In this document: in pieces, positions 45,601 through 54,018 of the stretch
Numbering within the stretch: position 1 is the stretch's first letter
Layout of the letters: each line of letters starts with the position of its first letter
Assembly: GCF_022760175.1 (NCBI RefSeq)
Contig: NZ_CP094326.1
Location: 3,026,804-3,090,803, forward strand
Length of the DNA stretch: 64,000 nt
Direction: 5' to 3'
From: Zhouia spongiae
Lineage (GTDB): Bacteria > Bacteroidota > Bacteroidia > Flavobacteriales > Flavobacteriaceae
Notes under the pieces: generated by a model
Seen by the model: the letters and a program-made list of their open reading frames with translations, nothing else
The model's database searches: none
What the model was told of the DNA's origin: nothing
Translations under genes and position numbers: made by a program

Positions 45601-48600
45601 GCAATACAACATCAACAGAAGTATTAACCCGGGGCCAGATCTTTGATATGTTTATGACCTTAGATGCTAATTACGAAACCGTACCTCCGGCAAAATGTAT
45701 CAGGGTAAATTTTGATGGCACGAATGGTATTAATGTATTTGAAGATTTTATAGGGATTGTCTTTGATGGTGATGCAGGACCTACAGACATGGATTTCTTT
45801 GCCGGGATGGAAAAAGAAAAGAAGCTCTGGGAAGCCTATGCGCAGGTATTGGACATGGATTTACAGGAATTGTTTCAGTATTTCAACGGTAATGTAATAG
45901 CTGACTGGGACCGGATCTTTAACGAGCATATAGCCCCCCAGATTGTCAGTAATCTTATAAACGACACTGCAGGGGGCGGGGGTGGACGAATATCCGTCAC
46001 TCCGTTAGGGGATATCGACCTAACAGAAGATAAGAAATATAAGGGAGGAAACAGGATTCTTAAATATTTTATCAAAGATAATGGGATTCCGGCCAATACT
46101 ACCCGAAAATCAATTGAGGAGATAACGATTGACTTTTCTTCTCCGCTAACCGGAGAGCATCATGATCTGTTTTTCGATTTTGTTACATTTAAGCTCCATA
46201 GCATCCAGATCAACTACCGTAGCGATCATCATGCTTCAACTATAGTAAACAGGCGACTTTATAACGATCTGCACGATGATGTCGAAAATATAAACACCCC
46301 TCTAAATACACTGGAAAAAAGAAACCCGCGAAAAGAAGATGTATATCTGATTAATGAGCTTATCGAACACCTTAACAGCAATTTAGAGCACTACAATAAG
46401 ATATTATGGGCTAATTTAGACCCGGACAGACGTTATATGCTGCTGGATGGATTTAATATCCAGACCTATACATCAACCGGGCATACATCTGTGATGCGGA
46501 GTCTGGCTTCGGTGGTTAAGAATGAATTGATTACTGTTACGGGAAATTCTATGGTATTTCCTGTTGCTGACGGATATAGGGTGGGACGTAACAATATGCT
46601 CGAAGAAATAGGAGATAATACCTTTATAGAAACCTCCCTGTTTGATTACTACAAGCCACTGACGCCTACACCTCCATACCGGTTGAGCGTCCCGACCAGA
46701 GGGGTATTCATGGAGGCCATACAGGGTAATTGTGATGCCTGTGAAATGGTAAAAGAGAATTCATCACAGGACTGGGATAAATTCAGGACGGAAGAACCAA
46801 CCCCGATTGCTCCGGTGGTAACACCGACTCCGGTAGTTACAGATTATAAGCCCGAGTATAAGGATTTTGCAACCCCTATGGTAAATATTCAGAATGCTCC
46901 GGATGCACCGGCGCCGGCAGCTGGCTTATCGCAGCTTTCAGAACTGTTAGGAAAATCAGATGTATTTAAAGATATTACCGGTTTATCCGGTAACCAGGAT
47001 AATGTGATGCGGACCTATTTGTCTAATCAGGAAAATGCAAAGGCATTTGCAGAAATGGCCAAGAGCCTGGCTACACAACAGCATAACACACAAAATTCTC
47101 AAAGTATTGCAGATGGCATATCGCAAGCACGACGTGATGGTAACATAAGTAATGAAGATGCTCAAAACTTAACGAGACAGCATTTACAGCAACAAATTGA
47201 CGGAGGAGAAAGCGCCAGAGAAACACAACAGTTTGAGCGGGAACAAAACCGTCCGTCATTGTCGAGATCGGCTTCAGAAGCTATCAGCAGAGGGCAATCT
47301 GTCCAGGCACAACGCACGGATGCGGACGGTACCCACGAATCGATTCAGGTCCGACCGTCAGAAGGGTTGCAACCCGTGAATGTCAATTATCAGATAGAGG
47401 GCATTGTACAACCCAGTATGGGATGTTGGGCAACAGTAGCAACCATGATGATGAATTGGAAATTAAGATCGTCAAATCCAATTCGGGAAGTATTACGCAT
47501 GGCGGGAGATCGTTTAACGCCGCCTGATGAAAACTATTATGTAACGATGTTTGATAATGCTACGGGACTGGCGGCCTCTGAAAAAAATCAGTTTATTGCC
47601 GCATTGAATATGACAGCGATGCCACCTGCAAGCTATACCCTTCGTCAGTACTATGAATGGCTAAGCGATTACGGTCCGCTTTGGGTTACCATTGACGCCG
47701 ATAGTTCGGAAGGTTTCTCTCCTCATGCATTGTTATTGTTCGGGATGGAAGGAGACCTGAACAATCCGGAAGATGTAACTTTTAAGTTTATTAATCCAGC
47801 CGACGGTCAGGAACAATTTGAATATTTTGATGATTTTATCGAAATGTTCGAGCAAATGGTTACGGATAATTCAGGCGATTTGTTTTTGCAGATCGTAAGG
47901 TTTACAGACCGCATCCCCCAGCTTTCCGAGGGGCAGAGTCCGACTGTCAGCTGGATGCCGGGAGTACCTTCTGATATGAGTGCTTTTAAGGAAGCTTTGA
48001 AAAACAAGGCATTAAGTGAATATGAATTCTGGCACGACGGAGGAACACATACAGGAAATGCTTTTTGGGAAACGGAAAGCCATGTGGAAGAACGATTAAG
48101 GAACTATTGGCTGGCATGTTATGATACCAATGATACAGGAACTGCTACCACGGCCTTTACCACAGCCCTTGCAAATGCAAGAATAAGCTCAAGGGGGGCA
48201 TGGAGTGCTGCATTTATCGGGTACCTTGTTCAGGAAGCGGGCATAACAAGCAATTCCGTTTTTGTACGGTCACAACGCCATGTGGATTTTATAGCTAAAG
48301 CCATTTTGAATAAGGAAAATAATAACAGAAGAAATCCTTTCTGGGGTTACCGGATTGATCAATATGCCCCGGAGGTTGGCGATATTGTCGGTAGAAGTAC
48401 AGCGGTTAACTATGATGATGTGGTGAACCGTTCGAACCGGGAAGTAAGACGTGCATCGTCACATACCGACATCGTAGTAGAAAAAACAGAAGAATATATT
48501 ACCGTTATAGGGGGGAACCTAGAAGTAGATTCTATACAAACGGATAAACAGGCAGACGGTTCCTGGACGAATAGAATAACACCTGCTGCCCTGGTAAATG

Positions 48601-48773
48601 TAAGTGTAGGGAAACGAAGAATATATCTGGATGCGGACGGGAAGATCGATCCGGCCAGAATATGGCAGATATACAATAACGACACCGCAGCAAGTAATTT
48701 TGACAGCAGGGTACAGTACACCGGATCACAAAATCAGTACTTTGTTGTTATTAAAACCCGTACGGCTCCATAG
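42684..48773 (+). CDS. Giant multidomain protein with papain-like and DUF2272-like C-terminal domains
   Basis: 2029 aa from ATG 42684 (MASVQFSFSSEGDQDRSG); an upstream start at 42591 adds an unrelated hydrophobic stretch. No signal peptide or membrane helix. Visible parts: N-terminal region 1-400; a carboxypeptidase-like beta domain 400-470; a Cys/His patch DDCDCHSPKKAKRLPD (about 510) with RLPDQEDL and SCINLSTPNRTL; a Gly/Ser-rich stretch 700-752; NHNHCHSLTMMYFEVLRH (about 800); Pro/Thr and Gln/Asn linkers 1370-1565. A papain-like domain 1566-1750 has C1581 (QPSMGCWATVA), H1681 (SPHALLLFG) and N1704 (FINPADG). A DUF2272-like domain 1786-2029 has GAWSAAFIGYL and SSHTDIVVEK. Monocistronic, between recQ and a LytTR regulator. 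Function unknown. Confidence 0.85.
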   Translation: MASVQFSFSSEGDQDRSGIDNVSIEVKIPKFSFNIDRNQIYRYVSGHEIFLTSQDLDDTTYKVNLPLNQLVGGEISDIYGFFLYHFIDLLREERVNINDYSFKFIIATKDERHQVITTKEFEGIYYLKAPYSSDYDKRHYQDEYAKYLNTYGDINAKKKDALNIKGLSNLAEQYNRRVFIINKEAYELFKYYFDALYPERAISDRFVLDFIQILVNLNAEYPGFSDSEFSIEYAQLADFLKRTEYTINNEFFQFVKENFNELFDFPIEIPEIRPLAIGGHLEVITEDVLVQQDLDFYDLSVEFLQVTGSPKVLKYRWNEAEETIENNSIRFNFNENTPLFANNIAGLITVKVKGYDGAVLWEGKYNKGDSALPNLDIKIRKYPAATIEVDPQTGNPVSPKRLRGKVLQNGDKYDLNELTVIVQAKKEEDELYRIVASSTTDHSGNFSLNYPFGDYIRAQAMVSLMPNSPVDLLMNPADTNETISDDFIFLLLTDEDVVTTSGEGNEHDDCDCHSPKKAKRLPDQEDLINSDEYTQDIGGSCINLSTPNRTLREYSYNAIVRVTDPEVANYVLEKTARNGKIKYNLVGGRNTLDRREVGLNNPIRWEDAPDAKENLSMYQAVTVATGHILHYKSIFKADGYSLGDLVYSLPLAPGQKKQIVVFEASHSLTGAESQTISQGESLSAELISDRFITDQLSGGIDESMSGRSRAHTSGMSAGLGVGVSYGGIGASLGVAGGFSNSNSSASQNSSRNISQFFGEKLRQSLMQNAESYRELNASVVTTVTEGQDYGVTAETIANHNHCHSLTMMYFEVLRHYAIYQELSHVEECVFVPLLMTNFSTENIHKWKDILARNLKPIPSNTYLRTFSFLRRRHPLLKAFDANERIKTDYERVDFPEKTYADEVITEFSGYMKLNIHIPRPKTRFDRILSFPVIKTTVTTDAGIDVAGTIRENIKDSVVGAVVPCAAKGPTIKRNTTSTEVLTRGQIFDMFMTLDANYETVPPAKCIRVNFDGTNGINVFEDFIGIVFDGDAGPTDMDFFAGMEKEKKLWEAYAQVLDMDLQELFQYFNGNVIADWDRIFNEHIAPQIVSNLINDTAGGGGGRISVTPLGDIDLTEDKKYKGGNRILKYFIKDNGIPANTTRKSIEEITIDFSSPLTGEHHDLFFDFVTFKLHSIQINYRSDHHASTIVNRRLYNDLHDDVENINTPLNTLEKRNPRKEDVYLINELIEHLNSNLEHYNKILWANLDPDRRYMLLDGFNIQTYTSTGHTSVMRSLASVVKNELITVTGNSMVFPVADGYRVGRNNMLEEIGDNTFIETSLFDYYKPLTPTPPYRLSVPTRGVFMEAIQGNCDACEMVKENSSQDWDKFRTEEPTPIAPVVTPTPVVTDYKPEYKDFATPMVNIQNAPDAPAPAAGLSQLSELLGKSDVFKDITGLSGNQDNVMRTYLSNQENAKAFAEMAKSLATQQHNTQNSQSIADGISQARRDGNISNEDAQNLTRQHLQQQIDGGESARETQQFEREQNRPSLSRSASEAISRGQSVQAQRTDADGTHESIQVRPSEGLQPVNVNYQIEGIVQPSMGCWATVATMMMNWKLRSSNPIREVLRMAGDRLTPPDENYYVTMFDNATGLAASEKNQFIAALNMTAMPPASYTLRQYYEWLSDYGPLWVTIDADSSEGFSPHALLLFGMEGDLNNPEDVTFKFINPADGQEQFEYFDDFIEMFEQMVTDNSGDLFLQIVRFTDRIPQLSEGQSPTVSWMPGVPSDMSAFKEALKNKALSEYEFWHDGGTHTGNAFWETESHVEERLRNYWLACYDTNDTGTATTAFTTALANARISSRGAWSAAFIGYLVQEAGITSNSVFVRSQRHVDFIAKAILNKENNNRRNPFWGYRIDQYAPEVGDIVGRSTAVNYDDVVNRSNREVRRASSHTDIVVEKTEEYITVIGGNLEVDSIQTDKQADGSWTNRITPAALVNVSVGKRRIYLDADGKIDPARIWQIYNNDTAASNFDSRVQYTGSQNQYFVVIKTRTAP

Positions 48774-48854
48774 CAATCAATTAAAAAAGTCTTTATAATT
48801 ACTAAAGGCCAGGCCCGTTGATAGCGCTAAATGCCATGTCGGGTGCAGGAGTGA

Positions 48855-48895
48855 CACCTCGATTGTCCGAAATACCTCGACTACGTAACTGACAC
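48855..48895. repeat. Degenerate REP-like repeat
   Basis: ACACCTCGATTGTCCGAA and ACCTCGACTACGTAACTGAC resemble the arms of the 579-641 repeat (CACCTCGAGCGTAGTCGA, TCGACTACG) but pair poorly now. It lies in the gap between the convergent giant gene and the LytTR gene. Confidence 0.45.
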
Positions 48896-48939
48896 CGCGT
48901 TAGAACTTAAACGTTTAAAAAGGGTGATGAATATTTAGA

Positions 48940-49629
48940 TTAATTATTGATCCTTTCAAAAAACGATTCTTTATAGCTGTCCCCAACAGGAATAATATTC
49001 TTTAACGAAGTCGTAATACGACTTCGTTCAATAGATATAATATGCTCCATGTTTATAATGTATGACTTATGTACTCGCTGATAGCTTGTAGTTAATCGAT
49101 TTTGAATATCCTTTAAGTTATCCAGGCTTAAAACTTTACTACCATCCGCCAGATGGTATTCTACATAATCGCCGGCTGCTTGTATGTATACAATCTGTTT
49201 GTTATTCAGCTTAATGGTTTTATACCCGCTTTTAACAAAAATATATGCTTCTGAAGTCTGATCAGGCTGTACAGTAGTTTGCAATTCTGTTTTTTCTATA
49301 GCTTTCAGGAATCTTTCATAACCAATAGGTTTAAGCAGGTAGTCAGTTACATTATATTCATAACTCTCCAGGGCATAATCAGGATAGGCCGTAGTTAAAA
49401 TTATCCTGCAACTGTCGCTCACAATCTTCATAAATTGTATCCCTGTTAACTCCGGCATTTGTAGATCCAGCAAAAGCAAATCGACTTTATTTTCCTGAAC
49501 AAGTTTTAGTACTTTAAAAGGATCTGTATCCGCAATAGCAAGTTGAAGCGATGCTGTTCTTTCAACATAGTCCTGTAAAACCTCAATCGCAAGAGGTTCA
49601 TCATCTAATATGGCAGTTCTTAATATCAT
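48940..49629 (-). CDS. LytTR-family response regulator (second pair)
   Basis: 229 aa. Receiver domain with D55 in LLLLDLQMPEL and LLKPIGYERFLKA; LytTR domain (about 130-229) with YIQAAGDYVEYHLADG and YQRVHKSYIINMEHI. Overlaps the kinase gene by 4 nt. Clearly paralogous to the 24586-25287 regulator. Target genes are not obvious: the convergent neighbour is the giant protein gene and the divergent one encodes DUF5694. Confidence 0.94.
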   Translation of the reverse strand: MILRTAILDDEPLAIEVLQDYVERTASLQLAIADTDPFKVLKLVQENKVDLLLLDLQMPELTGIQFMKIVSDSCRIILTTAYPDYALESYEYNVTDYLLKPIGYERFLKAIEKTELQTTVQPDQTSEAYIFVKSGYKTIKLNNKQIVYIQAAGDYVEYHLADGSKVLSLDNLKDIQNRLTTSYQRVHKSYIINMEHIISIERSRITTSLKNIIPVGDSYKESFFERINN

Positions 49630-50645
49630 TGCTGTAAAGTTAAAGTAACTTTGAAAATATCATTTGTATTTTCAACCGACAGTTTGTGCTGGTCCGGATA
49701 TAGTAATTCTAACCGCTTGCGCAAATTATCCAGGCCAATTCCTTTCTGATCATCTTTGTTTTTAATTCCAACCTTATTTTCAGAAATAAAGCAAAGGACA
49801 TGGTTATTTGCACGCAAGGAAATTTTAAAGGGGTTCTCTACAGAGGTCAGCTTACCATGTTTAAAAGCATTTTCTGCAAAGGAGATAAGTAAATAGGGAG
49901 GGATGTCAAAAGCGTTCAGATTTCCATGTTTCTCGATTTTTGCCTGAAGTTTATTTCCTAGTCGGAGCGATTGCAATGCTATAAAATGCTGTAGCATTTC
50001 CCATTCTTTTTCCAGCGGCACTTTATTCGTTTTTTCATACAGAACATACCGTAGCAGGTCGCTAAGCTGCAATAGGGCCTTTGGAGTTTTTTCAGATTGC
50101 TTGTAAGCAAGTGCATAAATAGAGTTCAGGGCATTGAATAAAAAATGCGGACTGATCTGCAATCGTAGAAAGTCTAATTCAGCCCTTCTGGCAGCTGCTT
50201 CCATTTCTGATTTCTCTTTTTGGATCCTGATCTGGTAATCGAGTAAAAACAATAAAAATCCAATTCCGATATAGATACTCGCATAGTATAGGTTATCGGT
50301 TAAATAATAGCGAAATGTCACGCCTTCGGAGTAATTACCATGACCGACGAGCAGGGGACTGATTATTTCTTCGAGGATGTACCGGAAACCGATAAAGAAA
50401 ATATAAAGAGCAATGACGGTGCCGATTATCCGCATCAATCGCCTGTTGGGCCATACTTTGTTCCACAACAAATAACTCAACCAAAATGTCAGTGTGATGT
50501 AAACAAATGAAGTCAGCTGGTAGTAATTAAGAAGCTGATCCCATTGAATACTTTTTCCGAATCCAAGGTTGTTTATGATCTCAAACCCGAATAGGAAGAG
50601 AAAGATACAAATCCCATAAAGAATAATACGTTGCTTTTTAGTCAT
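49626..50645 (-). CDS. LytS-like membrane sensor histidine kinase (second pair)
   Basis: 339 aa from ATG 50645 (MTKKQRIILYGICIFLFLFG); a TTG at 50687 would add 14 residues. Four or so membrane helices (about 5-150), then a coiled coil and LQISPHFLFNALNSIYALAY with the phospho-histidine, followed by SFAENAFKHGKL and GIGLDNLRKRLELLYPDQHK. Same design as the 25284-26399 kinase. Confidence 0.92.
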   Translation of the reverse strand: MTKKQRIILYGICIFLFLFGFEIINNLGFGKSIQWDQLLNYYQLTSFVYITLTFWLSYLLWNKVWPNRRLMRIIGTVIALYIFFIGFRYILEEIISPLLVGHGNYSEGVTFRYYLTDNLYYASIYIGIGFLLFLLDYQIRIQKEKSEMEAAARRAELDFLRLQISPHFLFNALNSIYALAYKQSEKTPKALLQLSDLLRYVLYEKTNKVPLEKEWEMLQHFIALQSLRLGNKLQAKIEKHGNLNAFDIPPYLLISFAENAFKHGKLTSVENPFKISLRANNHVLCFISENKVGIKNKDDQKGIGLDNLRKRLELLYPDQHKLSVENTNDIFKVTLTLQQ

Positions 50646-50834
50646 GCCAGCTAAGATACCCGGTGTTTCATTATGTATTAAAGTCAAATCGGTAAACCCG
50701 TGAATTGAATCGGTAAATCATGATGATGAATCTTACTATGATTAGCAGAGTTATACGCATGGTTCACAGAACTTATTTTTAATTATTGTTTAGAGGCTAC
50801 AATTTAGCCACAAATTTTAAAAACAAACAGAACC

Positions 50835-51734
50835 ATGAAACATTTACTTAGTATAATTTTAGTTGTTGGGTTAATGAGCAATCTTTTTGCGCAGGATGTA
50901 AACTGGGAACTTATCGAAAAAACGAATGCTGACAACATTTTGTCAAAAGGCACCAAATCTACGGATGTACTTTTATTGGGCACTTTCCATTTTAATTATC
51001 CGGGACTGGATGATCATAAAACTGCTGAAGAAGATAAAATGGATGTTCTTTCTGTACAAAGACAACAGGAGTTAAACGATGTGTTGATGGTACTGAAACG
51101 GTATAATCCGACCAGAATATATGTAGAATCTGAAAATCAGGCATACCACGATTCACTATATACGGCGTATGTCCGGGGTAATTTTACACTTAAACGAAAT
51201 GAGATATACCAGCTAGCATACAGGCTGGCTAAATTATTAGGCCATAAAAAGGTATATGCGGTAGATGCCGGAAGTTTAAATTCTGACTTTGGTAATAAGC
51301 TGAACAGCGAGGAACAAAAGGCCTTTAAGGAAAAAATATTCGGGAAGAACTCTCAACTTGTAAATAAAGAATTAAATGATCAATGGGACGGTAAATACAA
51401 GCAGTTATATAAGGCCAATGATATTTGGAGTAAGGAAATGACCCTGTTGGAAATATTTATTGCTAACGCAAGACCGGAAAATTTAAGACGTGCTCACGGT
51501 CATTATTTAACAGCAGGCTTCAATACCGAAAATAACCTCGGACCTGATGGTCTGGCCATGTGGTGGTACAGCAGAAACCTGCGAATATTCAATAATATCC
51601 TGAAAACCCAGCCTCGGGAGGAAGATCGCTTATTGGTATTGTTTGGAAACGGGCATATGTCTATCCTTAATGAATGTTTTAAAGCTTCCCCTCAGTTTAA
51701 TGTGGTTTCTTTAGAGCGCCTGGTAAAGGATTAA
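50835..51734 (+). CDS. DUF5694 domain exported protein
   Basis: 299 aa. Signal peptide MKHLLSIILVVGLMSNLFAQ. The mature part opens with STDVLLLGTFHFNYPGLDDHK, the DUF5694 hallmark, and ends with RLLVLFGNGHMSILNECF. The GTFHF and GxGH motifs recall TraB/GumN-type folds, an inference only. Function unknown; expected in the periplasm. Divergent from the second kinase gene and closed by a hairpin at 51755. Confidence 0.87.
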   Translation: MKHLLSIILVVGLMSNLFAQDVNWELIEKTNADNILSKGTKSTDVLLLGTFHFNYPGLDDHKTAEEDKMDVLSVQRQQELNDVLMVLKRYNPTRIYVESENQAYHDSLYTAYVRGNFTLKRNEIYQLAYRLAKLLGHKKVYAVDAGSLNSDFGNKLNSEEQKAFKEKIFGKNSQLVNKELNDQWDGKYKQLYKANDIWSKEMTLLEIFIANARPENLRRAHGHYLTAGFNTENNLGPDGLAMWWYSRNLRIFNNILKTQPREEDRLLVLFGNGHMSILNECFKASPQFNVVSLERLVKD

Positions 51735-51754
51735 AACTTCAGAACCCTTGTTCA

Positions 51755-51797
51755 AATAAGAAAATGCAAACCTGATATCCGGTTGTGTTTTCTTATT
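51755..51797 (+). terminator. Terminator of the DUF5694 gene
   Basis: AATAAGAAAA-x-GCAAACC pairs with GGTTGTG-TTTTCTTATT around a short loop; the 3' arm is T-rich. 20 nt after the stop. Confidence 0.7.
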
Positions 51798-51874
51798 GAC
51801 AAAAGGCGTTATTAAAGAGCATGAAAGTCATAGATTACCATTCATCGAAGCGTGGTGATACTAAAAACACTAAA

Positions 51875-51943
51875 ATGGGTTGTTATGGTACCCTGATAGG
51901 CTTATCTAGGGCTTTGGTAGGGAGATGACAGGGCTCAACCCAT
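51875..51943. ncRNA. Candidate structured RNA element
   Basis: ATGGGTTG (51875-51882) is the exact complement of CAACCCAT (51936-51943). Inside, CCCTG (51891-51895) pairs with CAGGG (51929-51933), and ATCT/AGAT can close an inner loop. The result is a 69-nt stem with an asymmetric internal loop. No known riboswitch class recognised. Confidence 0.35.
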
Positions 51944-52150
51944 ATTAAAACACCTTGAAACGGGGAGTTAAACTTTGTATTTATGTAGGTTAATTTTTTA
52001 ATTATAAGAGCCGGTATTTTATATGGTATAAAAAAGGATTAAATGGACTTTAGGGGTGAGATTGTCAGAAAATCGATGTGTAAAATCCTGAAATTAAGTG
52101 TTTTTAAGGGTAATACTTCTGATTCTGAATAACAGAGCAAATATTGCTAA

Positions 52151-52202
52151 CCAAATGTAATTCATACACATAGCATTTGGTTTATAATAGTTGATATATC
52201 AA
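52151..52202. promoter_or_regulatory. Operator-like inverted repeats before the threonine-aldolase-like gene
   Basis: CCAAATG (52151-52157) pairs with CATTTGG (52174-52180), and TTGATATATCAA (52191-52202) is a perfect 12-bp palindrome over the expected -33 region. Confidence 0.45.
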
Positions 52203-52214
52203 TTAATATTTCAG

Positions 52215-52222
52215 TATATTTG
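52215..52222 (+). promoter_or_regulatory. -7 promoter element of the threonine-aldolase-like gene
   Basis: TATATTTG is an exact TAnnTTTG match, with a TTG 21 nt upstream inside the palindrome. It favours a start at 52229 or 52250 over the TTG at 52220. Confidence 0.6.
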
Positions 52223-52249
52223 TTTGATATGTCAAAAAAATTAAATCAA

Positions 52250-53449
52250 ATGGAAAAAGAAAACAATCGAAGATCCTTTCTTAAAGGATGTGGTTTGGCA
52301 ACCATCCCTTTAATTCTCCCAACCGTTGGTCTGACTGCTACTTCACTGGCAAATGCAAGTACAGTACGATCAGTTTCCAAAGAGCAGGCCGTGAACTTTA
52401 TTTTTGACGGATTGGCTTTTTCACCTGATGAGTATCTGGATAAATTAATTGAAATTACAAAGCAGAGTACTATAGAACCTGACTTTTACGGACAAGAAGG
52501 TTCTATAAGATTATTGGAAGAAAATTTCGCTAAAATAACAGGCAAAGAAAAGGCTGTTTATTTACCTACGGGTACTATGGCAAACCAGGTAGCTATTAAA
52601 TTACTTAATGGGATGAACACCAAAGTAATCGTTCCGGAAAATTCGCATATCTTCAGAGATGAAGCAGATGCAGCCCAAAGTGTACATAGCAAGCGTCTCG
52701 TTCCGATAGGAAAAGGTGAACCTTATTTTAGTTTAAATGACCTGAAAGATAAAATTAATTATACAAATGAAAGTGAAGTTTTTAAAAGCGGGCTGGGGAC
52801 AGTAGTTATAGAGAGTCCGGTGAGAAGGGCAGATGGTGTTGCTGTTCCTGTAGAATCCATAAAGGAAATATCGGCTTATTGTAAACAGCATGGTTACAAA
52901 ATGCATCTCGACGGTGCCCGTTTACATTTAGCAGCGGCTTATACAGGTGTTTCAATCTCAGCATATGCGTCGTATTTTGATACGGTTTATATCTCCCTGT
53001 ACAAATATTTAAATGCAACCGGAGGAGCCATTCTCTGTGGAGATGCCAAAATGATAGATCAGGTAGCCCATCAGGTAAAAATACTGGGAGGTACTGTTTA
53101 TCAGAACTGGAGTAGTTCGGCCATGGCATTACATTATCTTAAAGGGTTTAAAGAGCGCTGGAAGAAGGTGCGGACTGTTTCAGACAAATTAATCAATGCC
53201 TTGAACAAGCTAGAAGGTATTCAAATAAAATCTATAAAAAACGGAACCAATATTTACGATTTGTCTCTTGGGAAGGAGGTTAATTTAAAAACCCTGGCAA
53301 TATATCTCTATGAAAATCATAATATATGGTTAGGCAGAGCTAACGATAAGGGTATCGTTAAATTCACTATAAACGAAAGTATACTAAGTAGAGATATTCA
53401 TACAATTATAGCTGCCTGGGAGGCGGGGGTACAGAAGGCTCGCGGTTAA
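52250..53449 (+). CDS. Tat-exported threonine aldolase-family (beta-eliminating lyase) protein
   Basis: 399 aa from ATG 52250 (MEKENNRRSFLKGC); ATG 52229 is possible. The N-terminus is a twin-arginine signal, NRRSFLKGCGLATIPLILP. The rest is a fold-type I PLP enzyme of the threonine aldolase group: YLPTGTMANQVAIKLL, HLDGARLHLAAAYTG (PLP Asp and Arg), and PLP lysine K252 in SLYKYLNATGGA. The export signal is unusual for this family. Related lyases cleave threonine or cysteine-like amino acids; the substrate is unknown. An exact -7 box and a palindromic operator precede it. Confidence 0.85.
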   Translation: MEKENNRRSFLKGCGLATIPLILPTVGLTATSLANASTVRSVSKEQAVNFIFDGLAFSPDEYLDKLIEITKQSTIEPDFYGQEGSIRLLEENFAKITGKEKAVYLPTGTMANQVAIKLLNGMNTKVIVPENSHIFRDEADAAQSVHSKRLVPIGKGEPYFSLNDLKDKINYTNESEVFKSGLGTVVIESPVRRADGVAVPVESIKEISAYCKQHGYKMHLDGARLHLAAAYTGVSISAYASYFDTVYISLYKYLNATGGAILCGDAKMIDQVAHQVKILGGTVYQNWSSSAMALHYLKGFKERWKKVRTVSDKLINALNKLEGIQIKSIKNGTNIYDLSLGKEVNLKTLAIYLYENHNIWLGRANDKGIVKFTINESILSRDIHTIIAAWEAGVQKARG

Positions 53450-53537
53450 GTAGTGTAAACCATATAAATACAACATTCCAACGCTTATACGATTATCATT
53501 TACTCTTTATTAATCAGAGGGAGTATTACCATGTATA

Positions 53538-54018
53538 TCAGAGTAGTTTTGATAATGCTATTATACCTTCCTCGAATTCTTTACCGGTAAGTGATCCATA
53601 TCCTAAGCGTATGTCATTTACCGTTTGGTTAAAACTGTAGGTTTCGGGACTAATAATTTTTATGTCTTTATGTTGAAGTTTATCCGATACCTGCAACCAG
53701 TCTGTCGGTTTGTTTGGCACCACCCAAAAAGCCAGTCCGCCTTCGGGGATATTGTATATTGCTTTGTCTGCAAGATGTTTATCAAGTATAGCAGCGGCAA
53801 CATCTCTTTTTAATTTATAATGATTTGTTGCTTTTTTAATATGTCTTTTTACGGTACCGTCTTTGATAAGCTGTAATACCGCTTGTTCCATAATGCTATC
53901 TCCCTGTACATCGATAATTTTCCTGAGGCTTCCCGTACTATTAATTAAAGAGCGATTATTGCTTGCACGATAGCCTATGCGTAATGCCGGTGCAACAACT
54001 TTACTCATAGAACCTTCT
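53538..54018 (-). pseudogene. Remnant of a MocR/PdxR-type GntR regulator (C-terminal half only)
   Basis: Homology to the aminotransferase-like domain of MocR regulators runs from GSMSKVVAPALRIGY (containing the PLP lysine) to the C-terminus (IRLGYGSLTGKEFEEGI). The GntR DNA-binding domain and the first part of the aminotransferase domain are missing. On the minus strand the homology stops abruptly near 54018, where sequence of a ketoacyl synthase begins in the opposite orientation. An ATG at 54008 allows a 156-aa frame, but it would lack all DNA-binding ability. Confidence 0.85.

Larger units (their letters stand above)
51735..52228. other. 494-bp intergenic region with terminator, structured element and operator-like sites
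   Basis: Holds the terminator at 51755, a complementary-arm element at 51875-51943 overlapping a 35-codon open frame (51821-51928, MKVIDYHSSKRGDTK...), two inverted repeats near 52151-52202 and a -7 box at 52215. No recognised gene. Confidence 0.5.

Noticed and set aside
51821-51928. 35-codon frame MKVIDYHSSKRGDTK...
   Set aside because: No known family; overlaps the complementary-arm element, so coding is not favoured.
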